A stretch of 64,000 bases of DNA from Nissolia schottii (Eukaryota > Streptophyta > Magnoliopsida > Fabales > Fabaceae): the NCBI GenBank assembly GCA_003254905.1, contig QANU01026700.1:1-64000 (forward strand), in the 5' to 3' direction. A model generated the notes under the pieces. The model was given only the letters and a program-made list of their open reading frames with translations, did no database searches and was not told where the DNA came from. Numbering within the stretch: position 1 is the first letter of the stretch; every line of letters begins with the position of its first letter. This document shows, in pieces, positions 23,500 to 35,400 of this stretch. Both the position numbers and the translations under genes were made by a program.

Positions 23500-23930
23500 T
23501 ATCTCAAACAAGAGATCTTTTAAAAAAGAGACGAACCTACTTATCATTCAATACTTAAATATAATAATTAGATTTTCCCAAATTAACATGACCCCCCCCC
23601 CCATAGTTTGAATTATAGTTATGAAAAGGCAAAAGGAAAATCATAGAAATAAAAAAAAAATAAAAAATTCTCCTTATAAAAATGTTTTGAGAAGATAACT
23701 TTCCTTCTCTATTTACTATAGTGGAAAACTAACATGCTCTTTTAGTACATCTCACAATAACAAGGAAGCATGACAGAGTAAAAGGTTTCTTTGCAGAAAG
23801 CAAACATAAGGGAGGGAAAAAAAAAGACAATTAAATTAAAATTAATTTTTTTTAAAAAATTTTAATCACAAAAAAGGAAAGAGCTCTAAATCCAATCCTT
23901 CTTCACCTTTCTCTTCTTTTCGTGCCGCCC
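23500..23930. other. upstream intergenic, AT-rich
   Basis: Poly-A, poly-T and poly-C runs. This is the likely distal promoter of the acidic membrane-anchored protein gene. No motif could be assigned with confidence. Confidence 0.35.
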
Positions 23931-24133
23931 CACACACACTCTTTGTGAAACCATCAAAATACCGTAAACACACATACGTTCAGCTCCCTCCACCATAGCT
24001 AATGTTTTTGCCCCATAAAGCAATCAAAAGAAGAAACAGAGGAAAAAGCAGAGGATTCTGAATCACCCCCCCTTGTCCTTTGTTCTTTTTTCCTTTGGTT
24101 TCCTCAACCTATTTGGTGAGTCATTTCATCTCC

Positions 24134-24175
<42 letters not shown>

Positions 24176-24458
24176 CCCCCTGATTGGTCATCCTGTGATC
24201 AACTCAACCCATAATTTTTTTTTCATCTTCTTCAGGGATTGCTTTGATCATTCTGATTCCCTGGGATTTGTTTTGATTCATTGTTGAGGTAAGTTTTAGC
24301 TTGAATTATGATAAATTTAGAAACTTTAATTTTTTTTTTATAATGGGAATTTTTCTTCGTGGATCTTATTTGTTTTCTTATGCTTGATTTATCAAATTAG
24401 ATTATAATCAGGGAGAAGAGCTATCAAAAAGGGGGAAACAGAAGAAAAAAGAGGGGAG
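23930..24458 (+). promoter_or_regulatory. 5' leader with two probable introns
   Basis: Transcribed-looking, pyrimidine-rich leader. Two GT/AG introns fit well: 24116-24235 (donor TTTG/GTGAG, acceptor TTCTTCAG) and 24289-24411 (donor GAG/GTAAGT, acceptor AATCAG). The ATG follows 48 bases later. The first intron carries the (CT)n tract. Confidence 0.5.
24138..24173. repeat. (CT)n microsatellite in the leader intron
   Basis: About 18 CT units followed by a C-run. CT tracts near plant transcription starts are often promoter-proximal elements; a role here is inference. Confidence 0.9.
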
Positions 24459-27400
24459 ATGGGATCAGCTTTAGAAATTGGAATCGAATTCAGGAAAATT
24501 GTTTTCATTTCAATCAGAAGGTGTTACAGATCAGTGTGCAATCATCCATTCCTTGTTGCGTTTTTGGGGTTCTTGTTTCTGCTGTACAGATATTTCCCTT
24601 TCCTGTTCTCTGTTTTGGTGTCTGCATCCCCTGTCTTGGTCTGCACTGCTGTTCTGCTTGGGACCCTCCTCAGTTTCGGGCAACCGAACGTGCTGCCCGA
24701 AATCGAGAGAGAGGAAGAAGAGAAGGTCACTCATGGCATTTCGTCCTTCCAGACTGGGTTCTCAGAGGGTCATACTGTTGTTGCTGACAGAGAAGATGAT
24801 GAGAGCTATTTTGTTAAAGGATATTTGGAGAATAGGAGTGATGTAGAAGAAGAGAGGGGCGTCGAGGAAGCGAGTTTGTTGGGTGAGAGAGACAACAGGG
24901 ACGAGGAAGATCATGGCCTGGTCTCAGATGTGCTGCCGGAGGATGAGAAGTTCCGGGATGTTCAGCCCGAGAAGGAAGTAAAGGAGGAAGCAGAAAGGGA
25001 ATTCCTTTGTTTTGAGTTGGGAAAGAGGAGGGAACTTGAGGAGAACTTGACGTCGGGAGTTGTTTCGAGTGATGAGGAAGCTATTGAGAAACAATATGTC
25101 ATGGTTCAAAGAGTAGATGATGATATTCTTGATAGTAGGAATGAGGAAAGTCCAACAGATCAAGCGGACTTTTCGGCCAGCTCATCTTGGAAACAGGTGG
25201 AGAATAGTGATGATGAGGAGGAATCTGTGGAATCAGGGTCTGATCAGGCAGAGAGCTCTTCACCGGATGCTTCCATGGCTGACATCATTCCGATGCTTGA
25301 TGAGCTCCATCCTTTATTAGACCTAGATGCCCCACAGCCTGCTCATTTGTCCCGTGATGGTTCTGATGCTACATCTGAGAAGTCTCAAGAAAGTGATGAT
25401 GATGATGATGATGACAGTGTTGAGTCAGATGAAGACGCTGAACGTGAAGGGGAAGAAGGTGGTGTTGATGAACGTGATGAAGAAGAGGAAGAAGAAACGG
25501 AGGGTGGCAAAGAGGATGAAAGTAAATCTGCTATTAAGTGGACGGAGGATGACCAGAAGAATCTCATGGATCTGGGAACTTTAGAGCTAGAACGGAACAA
25601 ACGGTTGGAGAATCTCATTGCAAGGAGAAGAGCACGTATAATGATGACCGAGAAGAATCTAATAGACTTGGATTCTGCTGATATTCCCAGCAATGTTGCA
25701 CCCATTGTTACAAGACGCAACCCGTTTGATTTCCCCGATGAGTCCTATGCTGACATGGGATTACCTCCTATTCCTGGATCTGCTCCTTCTATTCTGCAGC
25801 CTAGGCGAAACCCTTTTGATATTCCGTATGACTCAAATGAAGAAAAACCTGATCTTAAGGGGGACAGTTTTCAAGAAGAGTTTACAACGTTTAATCAAAA
25901 AGATGCATTTTTTCGGAGGTTTGAAAGTTTCAGCTTGGGACCATCATCACTGGGGATAACCAAGCACGAAAGGTATGATATTAATTGGAAACCTGTATTT
26001 ATATCTGAAAGGATGGCTTCCGAGGGAACAAGCTATTCATCATTCCAGAGGCAATCAAGTGAAGTAAGTGATTCAAAGTTGAGTTCTGTTCCAGATACTG
26101 AATCAGTCAGTTCAATTGATCAGGATGAGAGGAAATTCAGTGAGCAAGACTTGTCTCAAGAAGCTGAAACAATATCTAACATTGATCATGTTTCTGATGG
26201 TGTTGAACATGGAAGCCAATCCTCTGGAGAAAATGACTCTGTGGAGATGATACAAGTTGAGGAGAGCACTGTTCGCCACGATGAAGCTGAAATAGTGTTG
26301 GGTGGCATGGAAAACCCTTCTGAGATGGAATTCTATCCTGAAACTGGTGAGGTTGAAACCCCTGAGCAATTTAACAATGCTGGGGAAACACAGCTGCGAA
26401 GAGAACCAAGTGACGAGGAAAGCAGCAGCAGCAGCAGATCAAGCCACTCTTCACTATCGGAAGTGATTGACAACATACCTGATGAAGAAATAGAAAAGGC
26501 AGAAAATTTGCATCAAGAAGACAGTCCTCTTGAGGAATCTACAATTTCAAGGCAAACTTCAGGGGGGGAATCAAACTTCCAGCATGTGAGTAGTGAGGTG
26601 GAAGACAATCAACACGTAGAACCTGTTTATGATTCTAGTCCATCTGCTGCTGAAAAGCTTCTATCTTTTCCTTCAGTTTCTTCTGATTCAACCACAGAGG
26701 TTTCTGAGAGGGCGCTGCCAGCTGCTTCAGTGGAAATGATTGCCAATGAGGCAGATAAAGAATCTGAAGTGCATGGTGAGAGACAAGAAACTCAAGCAGC
26801 CTCTTCCGAGCAAGATATGGAAGTAAAAATTGAATTAAGGTCTGAGAAATCTCAAGATATAAGTCAGCACAATGTTCCTGCAGATGAGTTATCTGCAGTT
26901 GCCCCAAATTTTGTTGATCAGAGTGGATCTACCACGGCTGAGTTCCGGGATGTGCCTGTTTCTGAGGATTCAAGTATGCCTTCGGATATTGGATCAGTAA
27001 AGAGTGTAACTGATTCTGGGTTTGTTAATGGACAGGATCTAGCCAAGGACGTACATGCTGGTTCTGAAATTCTTCAAGACAATGGAGGTTCTCCTGGTTC
27101 ATTAAACTATCAAATGGCTTCTGAGAAATCACATCTATCAGGTAATGAGTCTGTGGAGGAAGGTGCTGTGCTCGATGAAGTATCAGTGTTTGATAACGCA
27201 AATATGCCTGAGTTAATCCAAGATGCAGATGAAATACTGGATTTGGTGGCTTCTGATTCCCGCCCATCTTCAAATGATTCATCTATGCCTGCAGCACATG
27301 ATTTACAGCATTCACTGGCAGCTGGGCTAGCAACAGTGATTCGTCCTAATCTTCCTTCTGAAGAAACTGAGAATATAAAGAAACTTTCACCAGATAAGGA

Positions 27401-29164
27401 AGACGTATTTCAGGTTGAACAAGATAAAGCCTCGTTGTCAAGATCTGCGGAACAAGGTGACACTGATATTCACCAAGAGTTGGACCAGAACATGGTTTCT
27501 TCCACTTCACATAGTCAACATGAAATTGATGTGAAGTCTCGTTCTGACTTGGAGACTTATGTTTCAGACTCAGATCAATTAGTGGTTGCACCATCTTCTA
27601 GTGATAAAGATGAAAATCAGGTAAAGATAAATTATCATTCCACTAATCTGATATCCCTTGAACTTCTTTTCCTTTAAGGGTATATTTTTTTTATTTTTAA
27701 GCACAAGACACATGATGACGGAAAAAGATATTCAGCTCAAAATGTTTTCCTAAAAGGTATTGTTTTGCTGTTGTTTTATGTTAACACTGGAAAATATAAA
27801 AAACACAACAATTATCCTATTGATAGTATTCCCAATACTCGGGTGTATTAGACTATTTCTACATGCACATGATTGATATTCATGACTAATCTGTTCTGTG
27901 AAGAGTGGAGTTATTGTTTAAATACTCTAAATTAGCCGAGAAAACTGATCATAAATTCTTTGACATTCTGCAGAGTTCTGATGTCATCCAGGTAGAATCT
28001 GCACAGGGAGTTGCAACTTCCAATGATGAAGTTGGAGACTTGTACAAAACTCCTCTAAATATCTCTTATGCACCTTCTGAAATATCTGAGTCTCCAGAAT
28101 TCAGCTCACCCACCGGTGAAGTGGATGTGGAACTTGATAGGCATGGGGAAGTTGAAAATAAAGACCTAAATGAAGCACTAGAACACCTGGATCCGTCGGC
28201 TGAAAGCTACACGTCTCAGGATACTGAAGAGAATGTCAAAGGCTTCGGCGATATAAAGGAAATTGATGAAGGATTCTTGTCAGAATTGGACACTATTGGG
28301 GATTTTAATGTCAATGATGCTGGTGTGTCGCTTCATACTGACAACGTGCCTGAGAAAATGGCCGAGGTTGAGCAGGACATCCCGGTTCTTGAAGCAAGAT
28401 CACTTGAAGATATTAACTTGGCTTTTAAGCAACTTCAAGAAGGAGTAGATGTTAAGGAGGTCATCCTTCCAAGCACTATCAAGGATCAGCTAGTTAGCGA
28501 AGAATCTAAAGATCATCTGGAAGCTAATTCAGACCTTCAAATTGTTGAAGCTAGATCTTTGGAAGATATTGATATTGCTTTGAATCAAATCTCAATAGGT
28601 AATCAAGGGGAGCCACCAAAATCTTCGGATTTGAACGGCGGATCGGTCAAAGTGGAAGCAGATGAAGTTGCCTCAGCCAAGGTGGCTCTGCCAGGATCAC
28701 TTGAAGATACTGACTTGGCTTTTAGGCAACTTCAAGGAGGAGTGGATGTCAAGGAGGTCATCCTTCCAAGCACAATCAAGGATCAGCTAGTTAGCGAAGA
28801 ATCTAAAGACCATCTGGAAGCTAGACCTTTGGAAGATATTGATATCGCAATGAACCAAATCTCGGAAGGTAAAGATCATCTGGAAGCTAATTTGAACCTT
28901 CAAGTTGTTGAAGCTAGATCTTTGGAAGGAGAGCCTCCAAAACCTTCGGATTTGAACGACGGACCAGTAAAAGTGGAAGCAGATGAAGTTGGCTCAGCCA
29001 AGGTGGGTGAATTAATTGATGCGGCAATCAGTACTGAAGAGCTGAGCAGAAATCGAGAGGACAAATCAGAAAATGTACCTACGAGCAGCTCCGATAAAAA
29101 GGGGAAATCTCACAGTAGGAAATCTAGTTCGAGCTCCAGCTCTAGCTCAACCGATTCAGATTGA
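24459..29164 (+). CDS. large acidic membrane-anchored protein ('titin-like/cardiomyopathy-associated' plant family)
   Basis: Two coding exons (24459-27620, 27974-29164; 353-bp intron, in phase) give 1450 residues. Residues about 28-72 are strongly hydrophobic (FLVAFLGFLFLLYRYFPFLF, then SVLVSASPVLVCTAVLLGT) after a basic start, so one or two membrane helices anchor the N terminus. The rest is Glu/Asp/Ser-rich and probably disordered. A conserved block at about 357-395 (KWTEDDQKNLMDLGTLELER, then NKRLENLIARRRAR) is the family signature. It is followed by two RRNPFD motifs at about 417 and 448. The last exon holds a duplicated 99-residue unit, and the tail is a poly-Ser run ending STDSD. Biochemical function is unknown; animal names attached to the family reflect low-complexity similarity only. 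Reading through the donor would add 17 residues and then stop, a possible retained-intron form. Confidence 0.85.
28400..29007 (+). repeat. tandem duplication inside the last coding exon
   Basis: 28400-28525 and 28697-28822 encode nearly the same 42 residues: SLED-x-x-LAF-x-QLQ-x-GVDVKEVI, then LPSTIKDQLVSEESKDHLEA. A second pair (GEPPKSSDLNGG with VKVEADEV, near 28606 and 28930) extends the similarity. The offset is 297 bases, so the reading frame is kept. The second unit has lost part of its centre. Confidence 0.9.
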
Positions 29165-29600
29165 AGACCGACAGTTGAAGAGTTTGAAGTTTCTTATCTA
29201 TGGGGTGTTTTGTTTAATTTCTTTCTTCGGTTATAGGGGTTTGGGTTCCTACCCTCGGCGCCATCGTCGGTTGGCTAATCATAGTCAGGTCAGGATTCTA
29301 TATTTTTGATGAATTGTTTTCTTCAAGAATGAGTTTTTTTGGTTTTATTTCTTGAAGTGTGGAGTATTTTTTTTTTTTGGTTCAATTTTACCCCCTATTG
29401 AGTGTGAGCGATTTGGTTTATAGGTTGAGAATGCTTTTTTTTTTCCAACAGTNAAAAAAAAAAAAAAGGAAATTTGAGTATTGTACATTACACTGTGAGT
29501 GATTGTAGAAATGTTGATTGGACTTTGTTTCGTGTATATAGTAACTAGTTGTCGTCTGTTGTTCTTTTCCTGCTATTTTCTTCACTTTTTTCAATACAAA
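29165..29600 (+). terminator. 3' UTR and probable polyadenylation region
   Basis: U-rich, AT-rich sequence after the stop. An ambiguous base at 29453 lies in an A-run. A likely poly(A) signal region is CAATACAAATTTTATTTG near 29593. The site itself is inferred. Confidence 0.35.
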
Positions 29601-29860
29601 TTTTATTTGTCTTTACGCTAATGATCTGTTAATTTTGTGGAGCGCTAGAGGATTTAGTGTTTGTTCGGTTTAAATTCTTCTCAACGGAAAATTAGAGAAT
29701 TTGGCTTCTTGAGACACTTTTGTAGTAGCTTGTACCAAAAGTGATTCTGAAAACTAAATTCTTAATTTTACTTGGGAAGAGTTTAAAACAAACAGGCCCA
29801 TAGTTGTATTCAATTGTGTTCTAAATTTTTGGATTTGTTCCTCCATCGACCAAATAAGGG

Positions 29861-29974
29861 CATAAACATGCTCCAAAGACATTCTCAACCATTGATTTAT
29901 TGTAGTTTATATATATTTTTAGACAATATACAATAAATCAATGATTGATAACGGGTTTGGAACATGCATTTAAT
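29861..29974. mobile_element. small foldback element
   Basis: The arm ending ATTGATTTATTGTA (29894-29910) is mirrored by TACAATAAATCAATGATTG. Outer parts (CATAAACATGCTCC versus GGAACATGCATTTAATG) also pair. It could form a hairpin of about 110 bases. MITE-like; no target duplication was identified. Confidence 0.55.
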
Positions 29975-30948
29975 GTGCTCCATGAATATATAAGTATTTC
30001 TTACTTCAGAAAAAGAAAGTTTACAATTTTGAAAATTTCTCCCGAGGCATTGATTCCTATCCATTTTTGTCATCTTTGTTAATTTCCTTCCTTCTTTGTA
30101 TCTTAAAACAAAGTCTCATTTTTTAGAATTTATTTATCTCCTTTAACGTGTGCCACAGCATAAACTCAGTCTCTCCATTTCTGAGGTTGGACTTATACTA
30201 AGGTGGGTTCAATCCATGTCGGAAGTTCAATTTGTTAACAGATTCTTCACAAAGGCTTAAAAATAACAGGATTCAGAATCAAGGTCTGTGATTCTAGGCA
30301 GGAAAAAGTTATAATCCCAATTGGCTCAAAGAAATTATTTCAACTTTAAGAGGCATAGACTGACTCAAAAGGATGTGATGCTACTGTTTGCAATTGTCTC
30401 ACAGCTGATTAAAGACTAATCAATAGCAGCATTTGAGGCATTTGTTCCTGGAGCTGTTATGGCTCAAAGAAAATTTAATACTCTACGAACTGATCCACCA
30501 TTCCACTGCTTTACCTAAGTTTGATCGATGGAAGAATTGCAACTCGTATCGGAGGAACAATGATTTTGGTTTGACATGTTAGAAATTGGATTGGACTAAA
30601 TATATTTAAAGTAATGTTTGGGAAATTGAATTCATCAATTTACGTACTTTTGTAAATGATATTTGACATTTTTAAGGACAAAGTAAGAAGAAAAAATGTT
30701 AAAGTGTCATTCATAGAAATAGGTATGTTTATAAGTAGATTGTCTTTCGCTTCTATGTTTTAAACTAAATTGATTCAAAGTTATTGGATTAATTGCTTTT
30801 TATTATAGAAAAGCATTGTTGTTATATCTCTTTGTGAAAAATTGAGTGCGCTTTTTATAAAAGTTTTGGAACGGAGCTTTTTAGTGCTACTCAATTCATC
30901 TCACCCCTCTTGAGTAAATGAAACCACTAAATAACAAGAAAGACCTCA

Positions 30949-31090
30949 AGTAGGAGGATGTGTGTGGACTTCTTTAACCTCAGCAAGGCATGTCCAAAGG
31001 ATGCTTACCTTCTCAGCAAGGCATTTTGTATTGGACGATATAAAATCATATTCATAAAAAGCCTAAATAACAAAACTACATACATAGAAC
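30949..31090 (+). mobile_element. Ty3/gypsy reverse transcriptase relic
   Basis: The text RMCVDFFNLSKACPKDAYLL matches the start of plant gypsy RT (RMCVDYTDLNKACPKD in intact members). Only this short part of pol is recognisable; no LTRs, protease or integrase were seen. An old, broken fossil. Confidence 0.7.
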
Positions 31091-32087
31091 GTAAAACTGA
31101 GCAGAGATCGGGACAACAAAGCATGAGAATAACATTAGGGGATTGGAAAGAGAGGTGGTAAGAGTTTGTTACCAGAGTGAGTAGTCATAAGACAATACTA
31201 GAAGTTGCTAAAGAGGAGCACATGTTGCTCTATTTTTTGCTAAACTATTGGAAGTCTAAGGTTGACCAATAGGTTGAAGAAGATGAGTGGGGTAAAATAG
31301 AGATTTTATTAGGGTAAGTAAGAATAAAATAGAGGCTTAATCAAAATAAGTGAGGACAAAATAAAACTTTTAAAAGTCAACTTAAAACATGAAAAAATTA
31401 AGGTTTTTTTGGCATGATACAATGCCACCACCATCATATAGCAGTCGCAATTTCAGCCAGGAACAAATTGCGATAGTGGTCGCGATCTCCAAGATCGAAA
31501 AACGCAATGGGGCTAACAATCCTCGTGCCTAGCCTATGTTTCGCACCTTTATTAGCAAGCCTAGTTAGAATCACCTAAATCGACATTTTAGACTGTTGAT
31601 ACAAAATCGTTATAATTCTAGCAATTCAAAGCCATTTGCGATTCACATTTGTTCTTGTAGCGTTGAGCGACCGAATCAGATTGATTTGTACGATTTGAAT
31701 TGCAAATCGGTCAATTCTTACAACAGAGCTAATGCCACTTTGTTACAACCCAACTTTAATCGTGACTGACACATAAGAGACATTCCCTTATGCAAACCCC
31801 TAATTGTGATGTCTTATCGTGAATCTTAAAATTTTCTTTATACTTGCTTGATGTTGTAGTGAAATTCAAGTTATTCAAGTTGTTCATTCATGCTGGTGCA
31901 AAGAATGAGTTTTCTCCAAGCACCATCGATACCATGATCTAATCTAGGTGTGAGAAGAATTGAGTGAAGAATGAGTTAAGATCCTAATTAAAATCGTATC
32001 ACTTCAGCTAAAGTAGCATAAATACACCCCTCTTACAAAAATATTTAATGTGAGAAACTGATCACCACAACCAGGAAAGTTTACTTA

Positions 32088-32223
32088 TAGCGTGTTTGTG
32101 AGTTGTATTTTGGAAGGAAAAGAAATGAAAGAATTCGGTAGACTTAATTGTATTTGGGAGTTCTAAAATTTGGCCTGCATAATCCTTTCTTTTCCCTCCA
32201 AAATAAAACCCATAAACACACCC
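32088..32223. mobile_element. 136-bp MITE (TTA target duplication)
   Basis: Inverted ends GCGTGTTTGTGAGTTGTATT and the complement of AAAACCCATAAACACACCC, flanked by TTA on both sides (32085-32087, 32224-32226). The same family as the element at 32663-32768. The TWA target fits PIF/Harbinger. Confidence 0.7.
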
Positions 32224-32445
32224 TTAATGGCAAGAATCAAAGAATCATAAAAATTTGACCAAAACTAGCTATTGCAGCCTGTAACATACATTCATCAGTC
32301 AAATGACATCACAACATATATCCGGGTTAGCTTTCCTTTAAATAGCTCTATTTTTTGTTTTGGCTGTTTAAAAGCATGATATATTATCTTACAACTACTA
32401 GATATCATAACTTATGAGCTAAGGCATTAATTACAAAAAACCAAG

Positions 32446-35400
32446 CTACTGCTTTTGCTTCTTGTTTGCTGGCCCGGAAAAAGTCCTAACCTGCAAACAC
32501 GTTCGTGGATGGCACAAAAATAAATAAAGTACTAGAGACTTCATTCTGAAGAGCATAAAAAAGAATAACATTTAACAAACTCCATAATTTCCCAAAATTT
32601 TCTCTCCATGCATGTATATATTGTGCTAAAAAAGGGTCACAAGTAGATATATTCACACCTAAGGGTATGTTTGTGAGTTTTGTATTTTTTAGGGAAAGGA
32701 AAAGAAAGGTTTTTGGGGCACCTTTCCCTTCCTTTCCTTCCTCTCCAAAACAAAACTCACAAACACCCTAAATATCTGCTAACTTTTAACTTATGGACAC
32801 TGGAGCATTTTTCCACCCAACAAGTAGTGTATTGCTTATATCCTGCTAAAGAACTAAGTTGGACCACAAATACAGGTTTCCAGTGGCCCCATCACTTTTA
32901 CCATCAATATCAATCCATTGCATTAGATAGCATTGCTCATTTCTCAGTATATAACTAAATAACAAATCAAGCGCAAATTGTTTGATTGTTTTTGGCAGAC
33001 ATAAAAAGTAAACAAATTAAGAGGGGGGAACTTGGCTGGAACTATAGGTTCAAATCTAGGAAACAATCTCTCTACTTTGGGGGGTAAGGTTGTTTATACC
33101 TGCCCATCCCATACCTCACCAAGTAGGAGCCTCGTGCATTGGGTTGCCCCTTTTATATACATATTAAATAAATTACGCAGCATCTTCATTTGTTATTAGC
33201 AAATTGCCATCCATGATTTAAAAGATTCATCTACTTTCCCTTATCAACCCACAACCTACCAGATATCATCCTAAACTCTTCAATTCAGAACAAACTAGTT
33301 TTCATATGAGAAAAAAGGAGCAATTATTCTGCCTCATTTTCAACAATATACTCTTGACAAACTTTCTTACTTCAGGGTTAACTCTCCAATACATGATCAT
33401 AATCAAGATAAATATAAAAGAAAATCTTACTGCACTTAGTTGTTCACTGATGTATGTCATTGATCTCAGCATAGCCTCAAGTGTGTCCTTTGTAAGCTGA
33501 AACTTCACCTCTGTTTCGCCTAATGTAGACTTGCTATAATCATGCAGCTATACAAGAAAACAGATATTACAAGGGCAATGAATTAACAATATGACAATGT
33601 TATACTACATCAAAACCAATAATTAACATAGCGTGTAATTTTGGTCCCTTCAAAATATCTTACAGTGGTAATGAATTTTTATTAAATGCTTCTAAAAGCA
33701 GCTTTTGATTCATAATTTCGTAAACATTGGATCATATATAATTGCCACAGCAACTATAAAAGCAATCAGGCCATGGTTTAAGAAAGAGCACCAGAGGTAC
33801 ACAAAACACCACCAGGACTCAGCATGCTACAAGCACCTAATCACCGAGCAGCTAACTTCATAAAAACTTTGCAACACAGCATTGAAAGCTGAATTAAAAT
33901 TTGATAACTACAACCTTTGTACAGGAAAAACCAATATATTTTATTTATTGTCAAAAAGTGGATACAGAAGTAGCCTGCTCATAATAGTTGTCCTTAACTT
34001 ATGGATATTTAATGATTTAAAAAAAATACTTCTCCCCATTACCTTAAGGCTGATTATAGCCACTCTTTCTGCAGGTGATGAGCCACGGTTCTCCATGGTC
34101 CAAGTCAGTGATTTGAGGCAAGGAAGGTTTGCCTACAATTTTATTTTACAACAAAGGAAAAAACTATTAATAAACAGCCAAAAAACGAAAAACTTTGTGA
34201 AAAATGCTATATACTATCATCCACAGAGTCAAGTGTCCATGTCCGCATTACATCTAAAATCCATACAAGGCAGATTTCATTAATTATTATAACTAAGCAT
34301 TGACTCTAGCCAACCGAAGCTCATTCACAACTACAACTTCCATTTTATGGTTCCTTATTTAAACTATATAGAATATCCGATTGTTTATATTCCAGATAGT
34401 ATTACCACACCATCTCTAATTACTTCTTCCTGACCTACCTTGCACTGGATCTTTCTCCCGGGCATCGTGCCAGTCAATTCTGCTGAATAAATTCACTAAA
34501 ACTTCAACCCATTTTCATGTACTCCCTATAACCTAGATGAAATTATACATACCTGCCTTCGCTAGGCATACGTTACTGAAACTCAAGTAACTTCTCATTG
34601 AGAAAAGATTCGGTAGTTTGGAAATTTGGAATTGATGCTCAAGCAAAAAAAATGAGAGTGGAAAGAGATGGTATGCAACTAACAAAAAAGTAATGATCTG
34701 ATAGATAAAAATGGAAACCAGAAACAGAACAAGTGCCGCTCAAGTACCAAGTTTTCACCAGGCGCAACGTCACATTGGAAGCATGCAGGCAGGCCCGAGA
34801 CATTAGCATCAGCAACAAGTGGTGTTGAAATTCCAAATTCATTGTGATTCATCCGGGCAAGAGAATCGTCCTGGCGTGGCCACAGAGATGGTGGAATCTG
34901 CATCTCTGAAGATGGCAGTGAAGTAAATGATGGAGGAACATTTGTTCTGACTTGATAGGAAACACTTGTCCTTGGCGAAAAATCCTGAACACATAGCAGC
35001 AAAAGATGAGATGGGAGTGGGCAAGAGAAGGATAAGGCTACCCAATCCTCAAGGTGATATATATATATATATATATNATGTGTCACGCACGTGTGTGGGG
35101 GGGGGGGACTAAACTCAGTTTGCACACCCCAAACTAGAGTTGAGATGACGTTGTTGTGATGAACATGTTAATCATATTGAGGATGCATGATCAGAAATTA
35201 ACCATGCACTAAGGCATTACATAAAGCAAAGAAACTTCATAACTAAAGAAAAATTCATAACTAAAAGACTATTTGAGAGCATGACAGGTGTCACCTGTTC
35301 TCGCAACACTTCCTCCTTCCACTGATCTTGGTTTTTCTGGAGGGAAAACAGGAGAATGCTTTGAAGGTCAAGCGGAAGATCAGGAGGAAACAGCTTCAGA

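Larger units (their letters stand above)
29985..32440. other. intergenic between two genes, with a gypsy relic
   Basis: No host gene is supported. It contains a short gypsy reverse-transcriptase relic (30949-31090, listed separately) and a MITE at 32088-32223. Between 31430 and 31740 there is mixed sequence with GCAATTTCAG / TTGCGATAG repeats of unknown origin. Confidence 0.4.

Noticed and set aside
25385-25720. Minus-strand Ser-rich 111-codon frame
   Set aside because: It is the antisense shadow of the Glu/Asp-rich stretch of the large acidic protein.
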